This document shows positions 1 to 8,185 of a stretch of DNA of 32,618 bases, piece after piece. A program made the position numbers and the translations under genes. The notes under the pieces were generated by a model. The model was not told the origin of the DNA and made no database searches. It was given only the letters and a program-made list of their open reading frames with translations. The stretch comes from Rickettsiaceae bacterium. Its GTDB lineage: Bacteria; Pseudomonadota; Alphaproteobacteria; Rickettsiales; Rickettsiaceae. The stretch spans positions 1 through 32,618 of the forward strand of contig JAIXRE010000053.1 of NCBI GenBank assembly GCA_027485375.1, read 5' to 3'. Position 1 is the stretch's first letter. Every line of letters begins with the position of its first letter.

Positions 1-351
1 AAATATATGCAATCAAGTAATATTCGTCCAACATTTATGATGCCGCTTTGGCATATAGGAGGCTATGCGCTTGGAGCAATTTCTGCTTTAATAGGACCAA
101 AAACTGCTATGCTTGTTACTGAAGGGGTAGAGGAAGTTATCACTGACCATTACCAAGAACAAATAGATTATCTTGAAACCACTGAAGAAAAAGATTTACT
201 TAGTAAATTACAAGAATTCAGGTACGAGGAAATAGAGCACAGACATACAGCTATAGAACATGGCAGTAAGCACGCTACACTAGCTCCTCTTGCCTTAACC
301 GCTGTTAAAACCTTATGCAAGATAGCAATTTATATTAGTAAAAAAATCTAA
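1..351 (+). CDS. coq7: Demethoxyubiquinone hydroxylase (COQ7 family), C-terminal part; 5' end outside window
   Basis: Frame is open to the window edge; PLWHIGGYALGAISALIGPKTAMLVTEGVEEVITDHYQEQ...EEIEHRHTAIEHG matches the COQ7 di-iron fold (EEVI..HY, E..EH motifs). Confidence 0.85.
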   Translation, partial: KYMQSSNIRPTFMMPLWHIGGYALGAISALIGPKTAMLVTEGVEEVITDHYQEQIDYLETTEEKDLLSKLQEFRYEEIEHRHTAIEHGSKHATLAPLALTAVKTLCKIAIYISKKI

Positions 352-362
352 GGTTAATAATT

Positions 363-878
363 ATGAAAAGACTAATACTTATAAGACATGCAGAAGCAGA
401 AATAGTAGATATAACGAGCGGTGATAGTGATAAAGTAAGAAATTTAACAAAGCTAGGACATGACGAAGCAGCGTCTACAGGCAGTTTTGTTGCCTCTAAG
501 TTACTCACAGGAAAATGTAAAATTTTGGCATCGCCTGCGACTAGGACATTACAAACCTCAGAAATTATATCTGGCGCCTTGGAAGACCATTCTAAAGAAA
601 TAACAGAAATACTTTATAGAGGTCCTGTTGGAGAGATTCTAGAAATAATTTTACAGCAAGATGAGGATATCCAAACTTTAATAGTTATAGGACATAACCC
701 TTATATCTACCAAATAGCCCTTACATTAGCCGAAGAAGTTGACGGCAACCATTACTCACAACTACTCGAAGATGTTACTCCTACAGGAGGGGCTATAGTT
801 ATTGATTTTAATAATATGGCAAGCTGGCAGCAGTTACTTACTACTCCTAATACATTAAATGACATTTTCAGTCCGTGA
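363..878 (+). CDS. sixA: Histidine phosphatase family protein, SixA-like phosphohistidine phosphatase
   Basis: N-terminal LILIRHAEAE (RHG/RHA motif), SPATRTLQTSEI, VIGHNPYI second catalytic His motif. Confidence 0.75.
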   Translation: MKRLILIRHAEAEIVDITSGDSDKVRNLTKLGHDEAASTGSFVASKLLTGKCKILASPATRTLQTSEIISGALEDHSKEITEILYRGPVGEILEIILQQDEDIQTLIVIGHNPYIYQIALTLAEEVDGNHYSQLLEDVTPTGGAIVIDFNNMASWQQLLTTPNTLNDIFSP

Positions 879-884
879 TGGTTT

Positions 885-3800
885 ATGATACAAAATAAGC
901 AAATCCACGCCTCAGATCCAAATTATTCTGTGTGGGTTTCTGCCTCAGCTGGAACTGGTAAAACCAAAATTTTAACAGATCGTGTCCTTAGGCTATTACT
1001 ATGCGGGGTGCAATTTGAAAAGATCTTATGCTTAACTTTCACTAACGCTGCTGCTAATGAAATGCAGGAGCGAATTAATGGTAAGCTAGCTTTGTGGGGC
1101 TCTTTAAGCCAAGCAGAGCTAAAAAATGATTTAGCTGCTATTCTTGCTAGAGAACCAGCAACTAGTGAACTCCAGACCGCAGGAAAGCTTTATAGTAAGC
1201 TACTTAGTGCACAGGATAAGATTAGCATTAACACTATACACGCTTTTTGCCAGCAAATTCTTAAAAAATTTCCTTTTGAAGCAGGCGTTAACCCTAGCTT
1301 TCAAATTCTTGATGAAATTAAAATGCGCAAAGCTATAGCCTTTGTTAAAGAACAAATATATAGCAGCACTTCTAATGAGCAGATGATTAATTTCTTCATT
1401 ACTAATTTTCATGAAGTAACCATCAATGATATTTTTGATGAGATTATACAACATAAATTAAAATTTAAGTCTATATTTAGCGCGAATCCCTCAATTCCTA
1501 CTTTAGAACCAAAAACTCCAGATTTGGATAATTCATTAGAAGAAATTCTAGAGCAATTAAAGACTTCCTTACTAAAGTTACTAGACGACCAGACAATTGC
1601 AAAACTTACCTTAGATCCTGTAGCCTTCTTCTTAACTAAAGAGGGTGAGAAGCGTAAACGCTTAATAAGCGCAAAGCAAGTCAAGGAAAAACCAGAATTA
1701 TCTAAAGAGTTAGAACATTGGCAAGAAGTAATATATCAATTTGACCAGCAGCAAAAAATCAAGCAAGTAATGCGGTACTCTGCCTTGTTCCTAGAGCTAG
1801 CGCAGTTATTCATTCGTACCTATGAAAACTACAAGGCTAAGCACGGGTTACTTGATTATGACGACCTGATTTATTTTACTAAAAAATTGCTTATAGATAG
1901 CAGCGCAAAAGAGTGGGTTTTGTACAAACTTGACGGCGGTATTGATCACTTGTTAGTTGATGAAGCGCAAGATACCAGCCCTGAGCAATGGGAAATTATT
2001 ACGGCTATTATTGAGGAGTTTTATGTAGGTGAAGGGTCAAAAAATACCGACCGTACTATTTTTGTTGTTGGTGATGATAAACAATCGATTTTTAGCTTTC
2101 AAGGTGCCGATATTAGCACCTTTAATTTCGTTAACGACCAGCTTAAAACTAGATTGCAGCTTGCTAAGAAGAATTTTAAAGCCATAAGTCTTGAATGGTC
2201 TTACCGGTCAACTGGAGAAATCCTTGATGTAGTGCATCATATTTTTAAACAAATCAAGCAAGACTCGCCAGAGTATTTTGCTGTTGAGAATCCTAAAATC
2301 TTACCATTTCGCAGCACTCATCCTGGCAAAGTTGAACTATGGCAGCCATGCAAGACCATAGCAACTCCTACCCTATTTTGGGCTTTAGCTGACGAGCACA
2401 ATCTAGCTATTTCCGCTTCCGCGCAGCTTGCAGTAAATATTGCTAGCTTTATCAAACAGCAATTAGAATCAGGAGCAATTTTACCTTCTACGGGAAAAGC
2501 CGTAACAGCTGCAGATTTCATGATTCTAGTAAGAAAAAGAGACGAATTCACATTAGAGTTAATCAACCAGCTAAAGCTGCATGAGCTTGACGTGGCAGGT
2601 ATTGATAGAATGACTTTGAATAATGATTTATCAGTAGCTGATTTAATTAGCGCAGCAAAATTTGCTCTTTCTCCAAATGACAAACTAAACCTTGCTACTT
2701 TACTTAAATCGCCGCTAATTGCTATTAGTGAAGAAGAGTTGCAAGACTGGATATTAGCGCAAAAAGGCAAAGACCTAATTGCTGCCAATAGCTTAAATGA
2801 TTTACCAAACCACGCTAGAGAAGTTTTGCAAACTCTGCAGTTACTATACAAAAATACTAATGCTGGAAATTTCTTTCATATTTTAGTAGACCAGTTAGGA
2901 GGACGCCAAACATTAAATGCAGCTGGTAGCGACGATGCAATTAATGAATTACTATATCTTGCTAAAAATTATGCTGACCAGGTGGAAAGCTCACTGCAAA
3001 GCTTTGTTTTTTGGTTTGAGGAAAACGCAATAGAAATAAAACGTAATGTCGAGGCGTCTGAGAAAATAAGGGTAATGACGGCGCATGGATCTAAAGGCTT
3101 GCAAGCTCCTATAGTAATCTTGTGTGATACTACCTCTACGCCGGTTGCTAAAAACAAGTTTCTTTGGGCTAAGGATGGTAGTTTTTTTGCCTCTGTACCT
3201 TCGGCAAATAGTCCTGCATTTTTACAAGAGCTTAAAGAACAGGTGCAGCAAAAAGACCTTCAAGAATATTTTAGGCTGCTTTACGTTGCCTTAACTAGGG
3301 CAGAAGATCACCTTGTAGTTTGCGGATATCAAAATGGTAAGGAGGAATTACCAAGTAACTGCTGGTATAATTTAGTTGCTAGGGGTTTGCGCGCCTTAGA
3401 GCATTATGTCATAGGTGATAGGATGATTTACCAATTAGCGAAACCTGATATCCTGCCAGTATTACCAATCTCAAAAACTCCTCTTAGTGCTGGAGAAATT
3501 TCTGCTAAGATAGCTAAAACCATACCTTTAAAAAGTTTGGTAAGTAGCGCTAGAGAAGAAAATATAGAACAAAAATCTGTAATTTCTCCTCTTAAAAAAA
3601 GGGATTACTTAGAATATGGTAGGGTGTTTCATAAAATTTTAGAAGATAGTATTAATAGGAAGGATTTAAACAATTTAAAATCACATCCTTTAATTGAAAC
3701 TTTATCACAAGCAATGCAAAGCAAAATTAACCTTAGTATCGATAGAGTGCTAGCTAATAAAGAGCTTGCTCGTCTTATTAATGAAGGCGAGGTAAAAACA

Positions 3801-4115
3801 GAGCTTAGTATAGGAATTGATCAGGGTTATGATACAAAAGTAGGAAGGGTAGACCTTTTGGTAATTACGCCAAATAGCCTAGTAATTATTGATTACAAAT
3901 CTGGCACTAACTGGGTTATGGCAGAAAACAGTGAGGATATGGGCTTACAGTCCAGCGCAGCGAATTTTGCAATATCGAAGGTATATTTAACCCAGTTACA
4001 ACTTTATCGCAGTACCATGCAAAAACTATACCCTCACCACCAGATAATATGTAAAATATTATGGTTAGATAGTGGAACTTTTACAGAACATCTGCAGGAA
4101 GAAGTAGGAGTTTAG
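885..4115 (+). CDS. addA: Double-strand break repair helicase AddA (UvrD/Rep superfamily with C-terminal nuclease domain)
   Basis: ASAGTGKTKILTDRVLRLLL Walker A, DYDDLI, LLVDEAQDTSPEQWEII, VVGDDKQSIFSFQGAD, VMTAHGSKGLQAPIV, LYVALTRAEDHLVV, and C-terminal GRVDLLVITPNSLVIIDYKSG RecB-like nuclease motif. Confidence 0.9.
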   Translation: MIQNKQIHASDPNYSVWVSASAGTGKTKILTDRVLRLLLCGVQFEKILCLTFTNAAANEMQERINGKLALWGSLSQAELKNDLAAILAREPATSELQTAGKLYSKLLSAQDKISINTIHAFCQQILKKFPFEAGVNPSFQILDEIKMRKAIAFVKEQIYSSTSNEQMINFFITNFHEVTINDIFDEIIQHKLKFKSIFSANPSIPTLEPKTPDLDNSLEEILEQLKTSLLKLLDDQTIAKLTLDPVAFFLTKEGEKRKRLISAKQVKEKPELSKELEHWQEVIYQFDQQQKIKQVMRYSALFLELAQLFIRTYENYKAKHGLLDYDDLIYFTKKLLIDSSAKEWVLYKLDGGIDHLLVDEAQDTSPEQWEIITAIIEEFYVGEGSKNTDRTIFVVGDDKQSIFSFQGADISTFNFVNDQLKTRLQLAKKNFKAISLEWSYRSTGEILDVVHHIFKQIKQDSPEYFAVENPKILPFRSTHPGKVELWQPCKTIATPTLFWALADEHNLAISASAQLAVNIASFIKQQLESGAILPSTGKAVTAADFMILVRKRDEFTLELINQLKLHELDVAGIDRMTLNNDLSVADLISAAKFALSPNDKLNLATLLKSPLIAISEEELQDWILAQKGKDLIAANSLNDLPNHAREVLQTLQLLYKNTNAGNFFHILVDQLGGRQTLNAAGSDDAINELLYLAKNYADQVESSLQSFVFWFEENAIEIKRNVEASEKIRVMTAHGSKGLQAPIVILCDTTSTPVAKNKFLWAKDGSFFASVPSANSPAFLQELKEQVQQKDLQEYFRLLYVALTRAEDHLVVCGYQNGKEELPSNCWYNLVARGLRALEHYVIGDRMIYQLAKPDILPVLPISKTPLSAGEISAKIAKTIPLKSLVSSAREENIEQKSVISPLKKRDYLEYGRVFHKILEDSINRKDLNNLKSHPLIETLSQAMQSKINLSIDRVLANKELARLINEGEVKTELSIGIDQGYDTKVGRVDLLVITPNSLVIIDYKSGTNWVMAENSEDMGLQSSAANFAISKVYLTQLQLYRSTMQKLYPHHQIICKILWLDSGTFTEHLQEEVGV

Positions 4116-4261
4116 GGGGACTTTCTACCTAACTTATACCAAATCCATCAGTAGTAGTAATATTCGTCGCAGGTAATTAAACTAAATTAATAAACTAAGG
4201 GTTATGATTTTATTGGATTCTTGCTTACATTAGGAGGAATTGCAGTGAGGCGTAGTACTAG

Positions 4262-5026
4262 CTATTCAACAGCATCTTTCTGCAGCTCTAGGTGCTTGTT
4301 ATAAGCGTCAATGACCTCGTCGATTGCGCCATCCATACGTATTTTGCCTTTCTCCATCCAAATACCACGGTTGCAAATATCACTCATAATTTGCATATCA
4401 TGGGAAGAAAGCACCATAATTTTAGCATTTTCAATTAGCCTAGTCATGCGCTTGCGAGCTTTTTCAATAAAGGGCGTGTCACCCGTGCTAATCATTTCAT
4501 CCATAATCAGAATATCTGGCACTACTGAGGTAGCTATAGTAAAGGCAAGCCTTAGATACATACCAGCTGAATAGGTGCGCATAGGTAAATCAATATATTC
4601 CTCAAGTTCTGAGAATTGTATTATCTCATCTACCTTGCTTTTAGCCTCTTTAAGCGTCATACCCATAAAGATACAGCGCATCAAAATATTTTCGTAGCCG
4701 TTGCTTTCTGGATCCATACCCATAGTGATATCCGTAAGCGACGAGGTCCAACCGCTAATATCGACATATCCAGCAGTTGGCTCATATATAGAAGCAAGCA
4801 CCTTAAGCATCGTGCTTTTACCAGCTCCATTATGCCCTATAAGCCCTACCCTCTCACCTTCCTTAATATGCAAACTAACATTATCAAGCGCATTGACATA
4901 AACAGTGCTATCTATTGATTGCACCTTCCCACCAATGGCACTCATCAATTTGTTGCGAACAGATCTAGTTTTGGCGTTATATATAGAAAAAGTAACGCTA
5001 ACATCTTGGAGGTTAATATGTACCAT
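4262..5026 (-). CDS. ABC transporter ATP-binding protein, polysaccharide/O-antigen export type (Wzt-like)
   Basis: GLIGHNGAGKSTMLKVLASIYEPTAG, TYSAGMYLRLAFTIAT signature, ILIMDEMISTGD; adjacent to the cognate permease. Confidence 0.85.
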   Translation of the reverse strand: MVHINLQDVSVTFSIYNAKTRSVRNKLMSAIGGKVQSIDSTVYVNALDNVSLHIKEGERVGLIGHNGAGKSTMLKVLASIYEPTAGYVDISGWTSSLTDITMGMDPESNGYENILMRCIFMGMTLKEAKSKVDEIIQFSELEEYIDLPMRTYSAGMYLRLAFTIATSVVPDILIMDEMISTGDTPFIEKARKRMTRLIENAKIMVLSSHDMQIMSDICNRGIWMEKGKIRMDGAIDEVIDAYNKHLELQKDAVE

Positions 5027-5033
5027 AATTGCT

Positions 5034-5864
5034 CTACAACCAATAAGTTATCCTTGCCCTGAAGCGACTAAATAGCGAAAATGATATAGCCCAGCTTAGC
5101 ATAACGTAAATAATACCAGCTAGCCAGTACTCTAAAGGCAACGATACTTGCAGCAATGGATCACGGCAGAGTGATAAGAAAACTGCAAAAGGATTAAGTA
5201 TTAGATATGGATGAAACCTGCTAGGCATAAGCTCAACCTGCCACATTACGGGCGTAAGGTAGAAAACAATCTGCATTAAACTTGCAATTATATTTGGTAT
5301 ATCACGAAAACGTAGCGACACTAAGCTCAAAAACATCACAGCGGCGAATAAAAATGCTAGAGTTAAAGCAAAGCCAGCCAACGAAAGTAGTATAGATGTA
5401 ATGGATATAACGCTTGTATAATATAGATATACAGGAACAAGAACAATGAGGTTATGACCCAAAATAACCAGATTCCTAACAAGCAAGCTATTTACATACG
5501 ATAATTTTGGTATATTTAATTCCTTAAGGTAGCTTGTCGAAGTGATATAAGCATAGCAGCCTTCAGTGATGCAGGCAGAAATAAATGTCCAAAAAATTAC
5601 GCCCGTTGCAATAAAGGGTAGATATTTTTCAACAGGCATTTTGAACAAATACGACCAAACAAAACCAAGCACAGCAATATTGACTGATAATGACACAGTT
5701 AGCCAAAATTGACCAAGTCTAGAACGAGCGTATCTTTTTTTTATATCGCTAATTCCAATAGTACAAAATATTCGCCAATGTTTTACTGAGGAGATAAGAT
5801 CTAGCCAAGCTTTTTTAAAGTTGCTAGTGACATTTTGATTAGTAAATCCATTATGCATTTTCAA
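5034..5864 (-). CDS. ABC transporter permease, polysaccharide export type (Wzm-like)
   Basis: ABC-2 type: DIKKRYARSRLGQFWLTVS N-terminal motif, six hydrophobic segments, YLTPVMW motif; 7 bp upstream of the ATPase on the same strand. Confidence 0.85.
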   Translation of the reverse strand: MKMHNGFTNQNVTSNFKKAWLDLISSVKHWRIFCTIGISDIKKRYARSRLGQFWLTVSLSVNIAVLGFVWSYLFKMPVEKYLPFIATGVIFWTFISACITEGCYAYITSTSYLKELNIPKLSYVNSLLVRNLVILGHNLIVLVPVYLYYTSVISITSILLSLAGFALTLAFLFAAVMFLSLVSLRFRDIPNIIASLMQIVFYLTPVMWQVELMPSRFHPYLILNPFAVFLSLCRDPLLQVSLPLEYWLAGIIYVMLSWAISFSLFSRFRARITYWL

Positions 5865-5886
5865 GTAAAAAGCCTAAATTGTTGAT

Positions 5887-6336
5887 TTAATGTCCAGTAG
5901 AGCCAAAACCTGAAATGCCACGAACGGTATCATCTAAAGATTCGCTTTCTTGCCAGCTTATATGTTCATGTCTCGCAATAACCATTTGCGCAATACGCAT
6001 AGCCCTTTCTACTACAAAATCAGTGCTGCTATGATTAATTAGAATAACTTTAATCTCGCCCCTGTAATCAGAGTCAACTGTACCAGGTGAGTTCAGCACT
6101 GTAATGCCGTACTTAGCAGCAAGCCCTGAGCGAGGTCTAATTTGCGCTTCAAATCCAGCAGGAAGAGCAATAGCAATACCTGTAGAAATTAACGCCACAG
6201 CTCCTGCTTTTATAGTCACAGGCTCTGAGATGGCGGCCAGCAAGTCCATCCCAGCACTTTGGGCAGTAGCATAGGATGGTAATTGTAGGTCATCGCCAAA
6301 GTTGTCTAATTTTTTGATTTGGATTTTGATAGTCAT
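5887..6336 (-). CDS. dut: dUTP diphosphatase
   Basis: [40 protein letters not shown] and C-terminal [11 protein letters not shown]: all five dUTPase motifs. Confidence 0.95.
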   Translation of the reverse strand: MTIKIQIKKLDNFGDDLQLPSYATAQSAGMDLLAAISEPVTIKAGAVALISTGIAIALPAGFEAQIRPRSGLAAKYGITVLNSPGTVDSDYRGEIKVILINHSSTDFVVERAMRIAQMVIARHEHISWQESESLDDTVRGISGFGSTGH

Positions 6337-6355
6337 GATTTAAGCTCCGTAACCA

Positions 6356-6470
6356 TTAGAAATAGTCTTGAACTGCAAGCGTAGCATCCCGTTCATAAAC
6401 AAATGAGACTGGAACCTCCGCTGCTGTGATTTTTCTGAGTTCACGTCTCCGTATAATACGCAGGGCTATA
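6356..6470 (-). pseudogene. Possible C-terminal gene remnant immediately upstream of dut (LRIIRRRELRKITAAEVPVSFVYERDATLAVQDYF*)
   Basis: Open frame on the minus strand ending at TAA (6356-6358), with no convincing start; upstream stop inside the palindromic element at 6472-6631. Confidence 0.35.
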
Positions 6471-6471
6471 G

Positions 6472-6631
6472 TAAATTAGTTTGAATATGGGATAATTTTC
6501 CCCTAATGCCATCCACTCTCTTTTCTCTTTTGTCATTCCCTCGGAAGGCAAGAATCCAAAAAACTGTTAACTGGATCCCCTCCTGCGAGGGGATGACAAA
6601 AGAGACGTTATACTGAATTCAAACTAATTTA
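6472..6631. repeat. Nested palindromic intergenic element (outer 15-bp perfect inverted repeats, inner ~35-bp imperfect hairpin)
   Basis: Outer arms taaattagtttgaat (6472-6486) and attcaaactaattta (6617-6631). Inner arms ctcttttgtcattccctcggaaggcaagaatcca (from 6525) and actggatcccctcctgcgaggggatgacaaaagag (6570-6604), which are near reverse complements. Confidence 0.8.
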
Positions 6632-6642
6632 TTATAATACCA

Positions 6643-6710
6643 ATTCCCATTTTTAAATAATCCAAATGAATCTTGCAAGGCTCGTCTTTGCGAACGTATT
6701 TTATATACGC
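6643..6710 (-). repeat. Dispersed repeat, copy A
   Basis: Shares two exact blocks with 22708-22747: gcgtatataaaatacgtt (18 bp) and atttaaaaatgggaat (16 bp), same order and orientation on the minus strand. Confidence 0.6.
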
Positions 6711-6884
6711 CTGAAGAGGTGACCTCAAGATTTGAAATCCATTTGTTGTATTTTAATCCTCGAGAAATGGTATAATACGCAGAAAAGGCGTTTTCGATAC
6801 GCCTCTTCTGCCACTTATCTATCCTTGCGTCATTTCCTAAAGAGAAGGAATTTAGCACCACCCCTTTTAAGAACAACAGTAAAT

Positions 6885-7253
6885 TTAAGCAGCCTTCACA
6901 GCCAGAGCAGCTTTAGCTTGCTGGACGATATCAGCAAAAGCCTCTGCGTTATTTACAGCAAGTTCTGCAAGCATTTTACGATCAATTTCGATAGCAGCAG
7001 TTTTAAGTGCTCCAATTAATTGCGAGTAAATCATTCCATGTTCACGAGCAGCAGCGTTGATACGTTGTATCCACAAGCCCCTAAAATCACGCTTACGATT
7101 TCTACGATCTCTATAGGCATATTGTAGTGCTTTTTCTACTTTTTCAATAGCTACTCTGAAGCAGCTATTAGCCCTACCTCTATAACCTTTAGCTAATTTA
7201 ATAATTTTCTTGTGGCGGTTTTTTGAAACCTTACCTGATTTTGCACGTGACAT
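6885..7253 (-). CDS. rplT: 50S ribosomal protein L20
   Basis: [70 protein letters not shown]. Confidence 0.97.
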   Translation of the reverse strand: MSRAKSGKVSKNRHKKIIKLAKGYRGRANSCFRVAIEKVEKALQYAYRDRRNRKRDFRGLWIQRINAAAREHGMIYSQLIGALKTAAIEIDRKMLAELAVNNAEAFADIVQQAKAALAVKAA

Positions 7254-7282
7254 TGTTCATCCCCTATTTGTTGTAATTTAAT

Positions 7283-7486
7283 TTATGCGCCATATGGCAA
7301 GAAATACTTAATTATATTTTTTGCATCTTGAGGGCAAAGAATAGTGGTACCTCTTAAATTACGGAGCTGAGATTTTGTCCGGCGTCTCATAAAGTGTTTT
7401 TTACCCGCTTGGGTAGCTACAACTTTACCACTTGCTGTAAGCTTAAAGCGTTTTTTTACAGCAGATTTAGTTTTTAGTTTAGGCAT
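7283..7486 (-). CDS. rpmI: 50S ribosomal protein L35
   Basis: [22 protein letters not shown]...[18 protein letters not shown]; directly upstream of rplT. Confidence 0.96.
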   Translation of the reverse strand: MPKLKTKSAVKKRFKLTASGKVVATQAGKKHFMRRRTKSQLRNLRGTTILCPQDAKNIIKYFLPYGA

Positions 7487-7637
7487 AATTTCCTTCCATT
7501 ATATGCCGCTTTAGAGGCGTTAATTTCGCCAATAGCAGCTTAAAGATTAAACAATAGCAAATTAGGTATATACCTGACCACGTTGCTAATAAGACAAGTA
7601 ATATATTACTTATTCTTTTTCAATGCAAGCAAATTTT

Positions 7638-7748
7638 CTATTCTACTTCAGAATCACCAGTAATTCCAAGTAATTTTTGCTCCTCAAAAGCAGCGCTCTT
7701 ATGCTCTTCGACGTTAAAAACCTTAGCATGCTCGAATATCTGAGAAAA
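7638..7748 (-). pseudogene. Short orphan coding-like tail (FSQIFEHAKVFNVEEHKSAAFEEQKLLGITGDSEVE*), possible gene remnant
   Basis: About 36 open codons on the minus strand with no ATG/GTG/TTG start, bounded by stops; amino-acid composition looks coding. Confidence 0.3.
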
Positions 7749-7780
7749 TTAACTCTGCTGTTACGTTCAACGATTATAAG

Positions 7781-8164
7781 TTATCTAATTAGCCATGTTT
7801 TAGGATTAGGATGGGCTTTATCTTCAACTAAATATTTAAAACCTACGGCTACTCTTAAAATAAACCACCCCGTTAGCAAGAAATATGATACAGGTGCTAT
7901 AAATGCAAGAACTGGAATAAGGCTTATGAACACAAGCGTTATAATAAATGATAATATAAATGCGCCTAAGGAAATGACAAAGGTTCTAAGTGTAAATATG
8001 TAGTGACTCCTGCAAAAATAGTCGCTGCAATCCTTATGCAAATAAGCCATTACAGCTCCTATAAGCGGAAATATTGGCGCAACAAAACCGCATAGATACA
8101 GAATATATATCAACACCAAATTCTTTTTTCCAGCAAGCAAATATTGCTTTAAGTCGTCGTTCAT
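7781..8164 (-). CDS. Small integral membrane protein, DUF4870-like
   Basis: 127 aa with several hydrophobic helices (LIYILYLCGFVAPIFPLIGAVMAYL...HYIFTLRTFVISLGAFILSFIITLVF); layout resembles DUF4870/YtxH-like membrane families, assignment tentative. Confidence 0.6.
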   Translation of the reverse strand: MNDDLKQYLLAGKKNLVLIYILYLCGFVAPIFPLIGAVMAYLHKDCSDYFCRSHYIFTLRTFVISLGAFILSFIITLVFISLIPVLAFIAPVSYFLLTGWFILRVAVGFKYLVEDKAHPNPKTWLIR

Positions 8165-8185
8165 ACTTAACCTATGTAAATTATT

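Noticed and set aside
2318-2851. 177-aa minus-strand ORF inside addA
   Set aside because: Fully antisense to the well-supported addA; Ser/Cys/Leu-rich composition typical of a shadow ORF.
4116-4261. Possible small ORF or ncRNA between addA and the ABC ATPase
   Set aside because: No open frame, strong hairpin or recognisable RNA motif; only a 12-bp match (ttataccaaatc) shared with the yidC-putA gap near 28354, which could be chance.
6732-7019. 95-aa plus-strand ORF across the rplT 3' end
   Set aside because: Antisense to rplT and to repeat sequence; no protein signature.
7677-8003. 108-aa plus-strand ORF
   Set aside because: Antisense to the DUF4870-like membrane gene and the adjacent remnant; no recognisable motifs.
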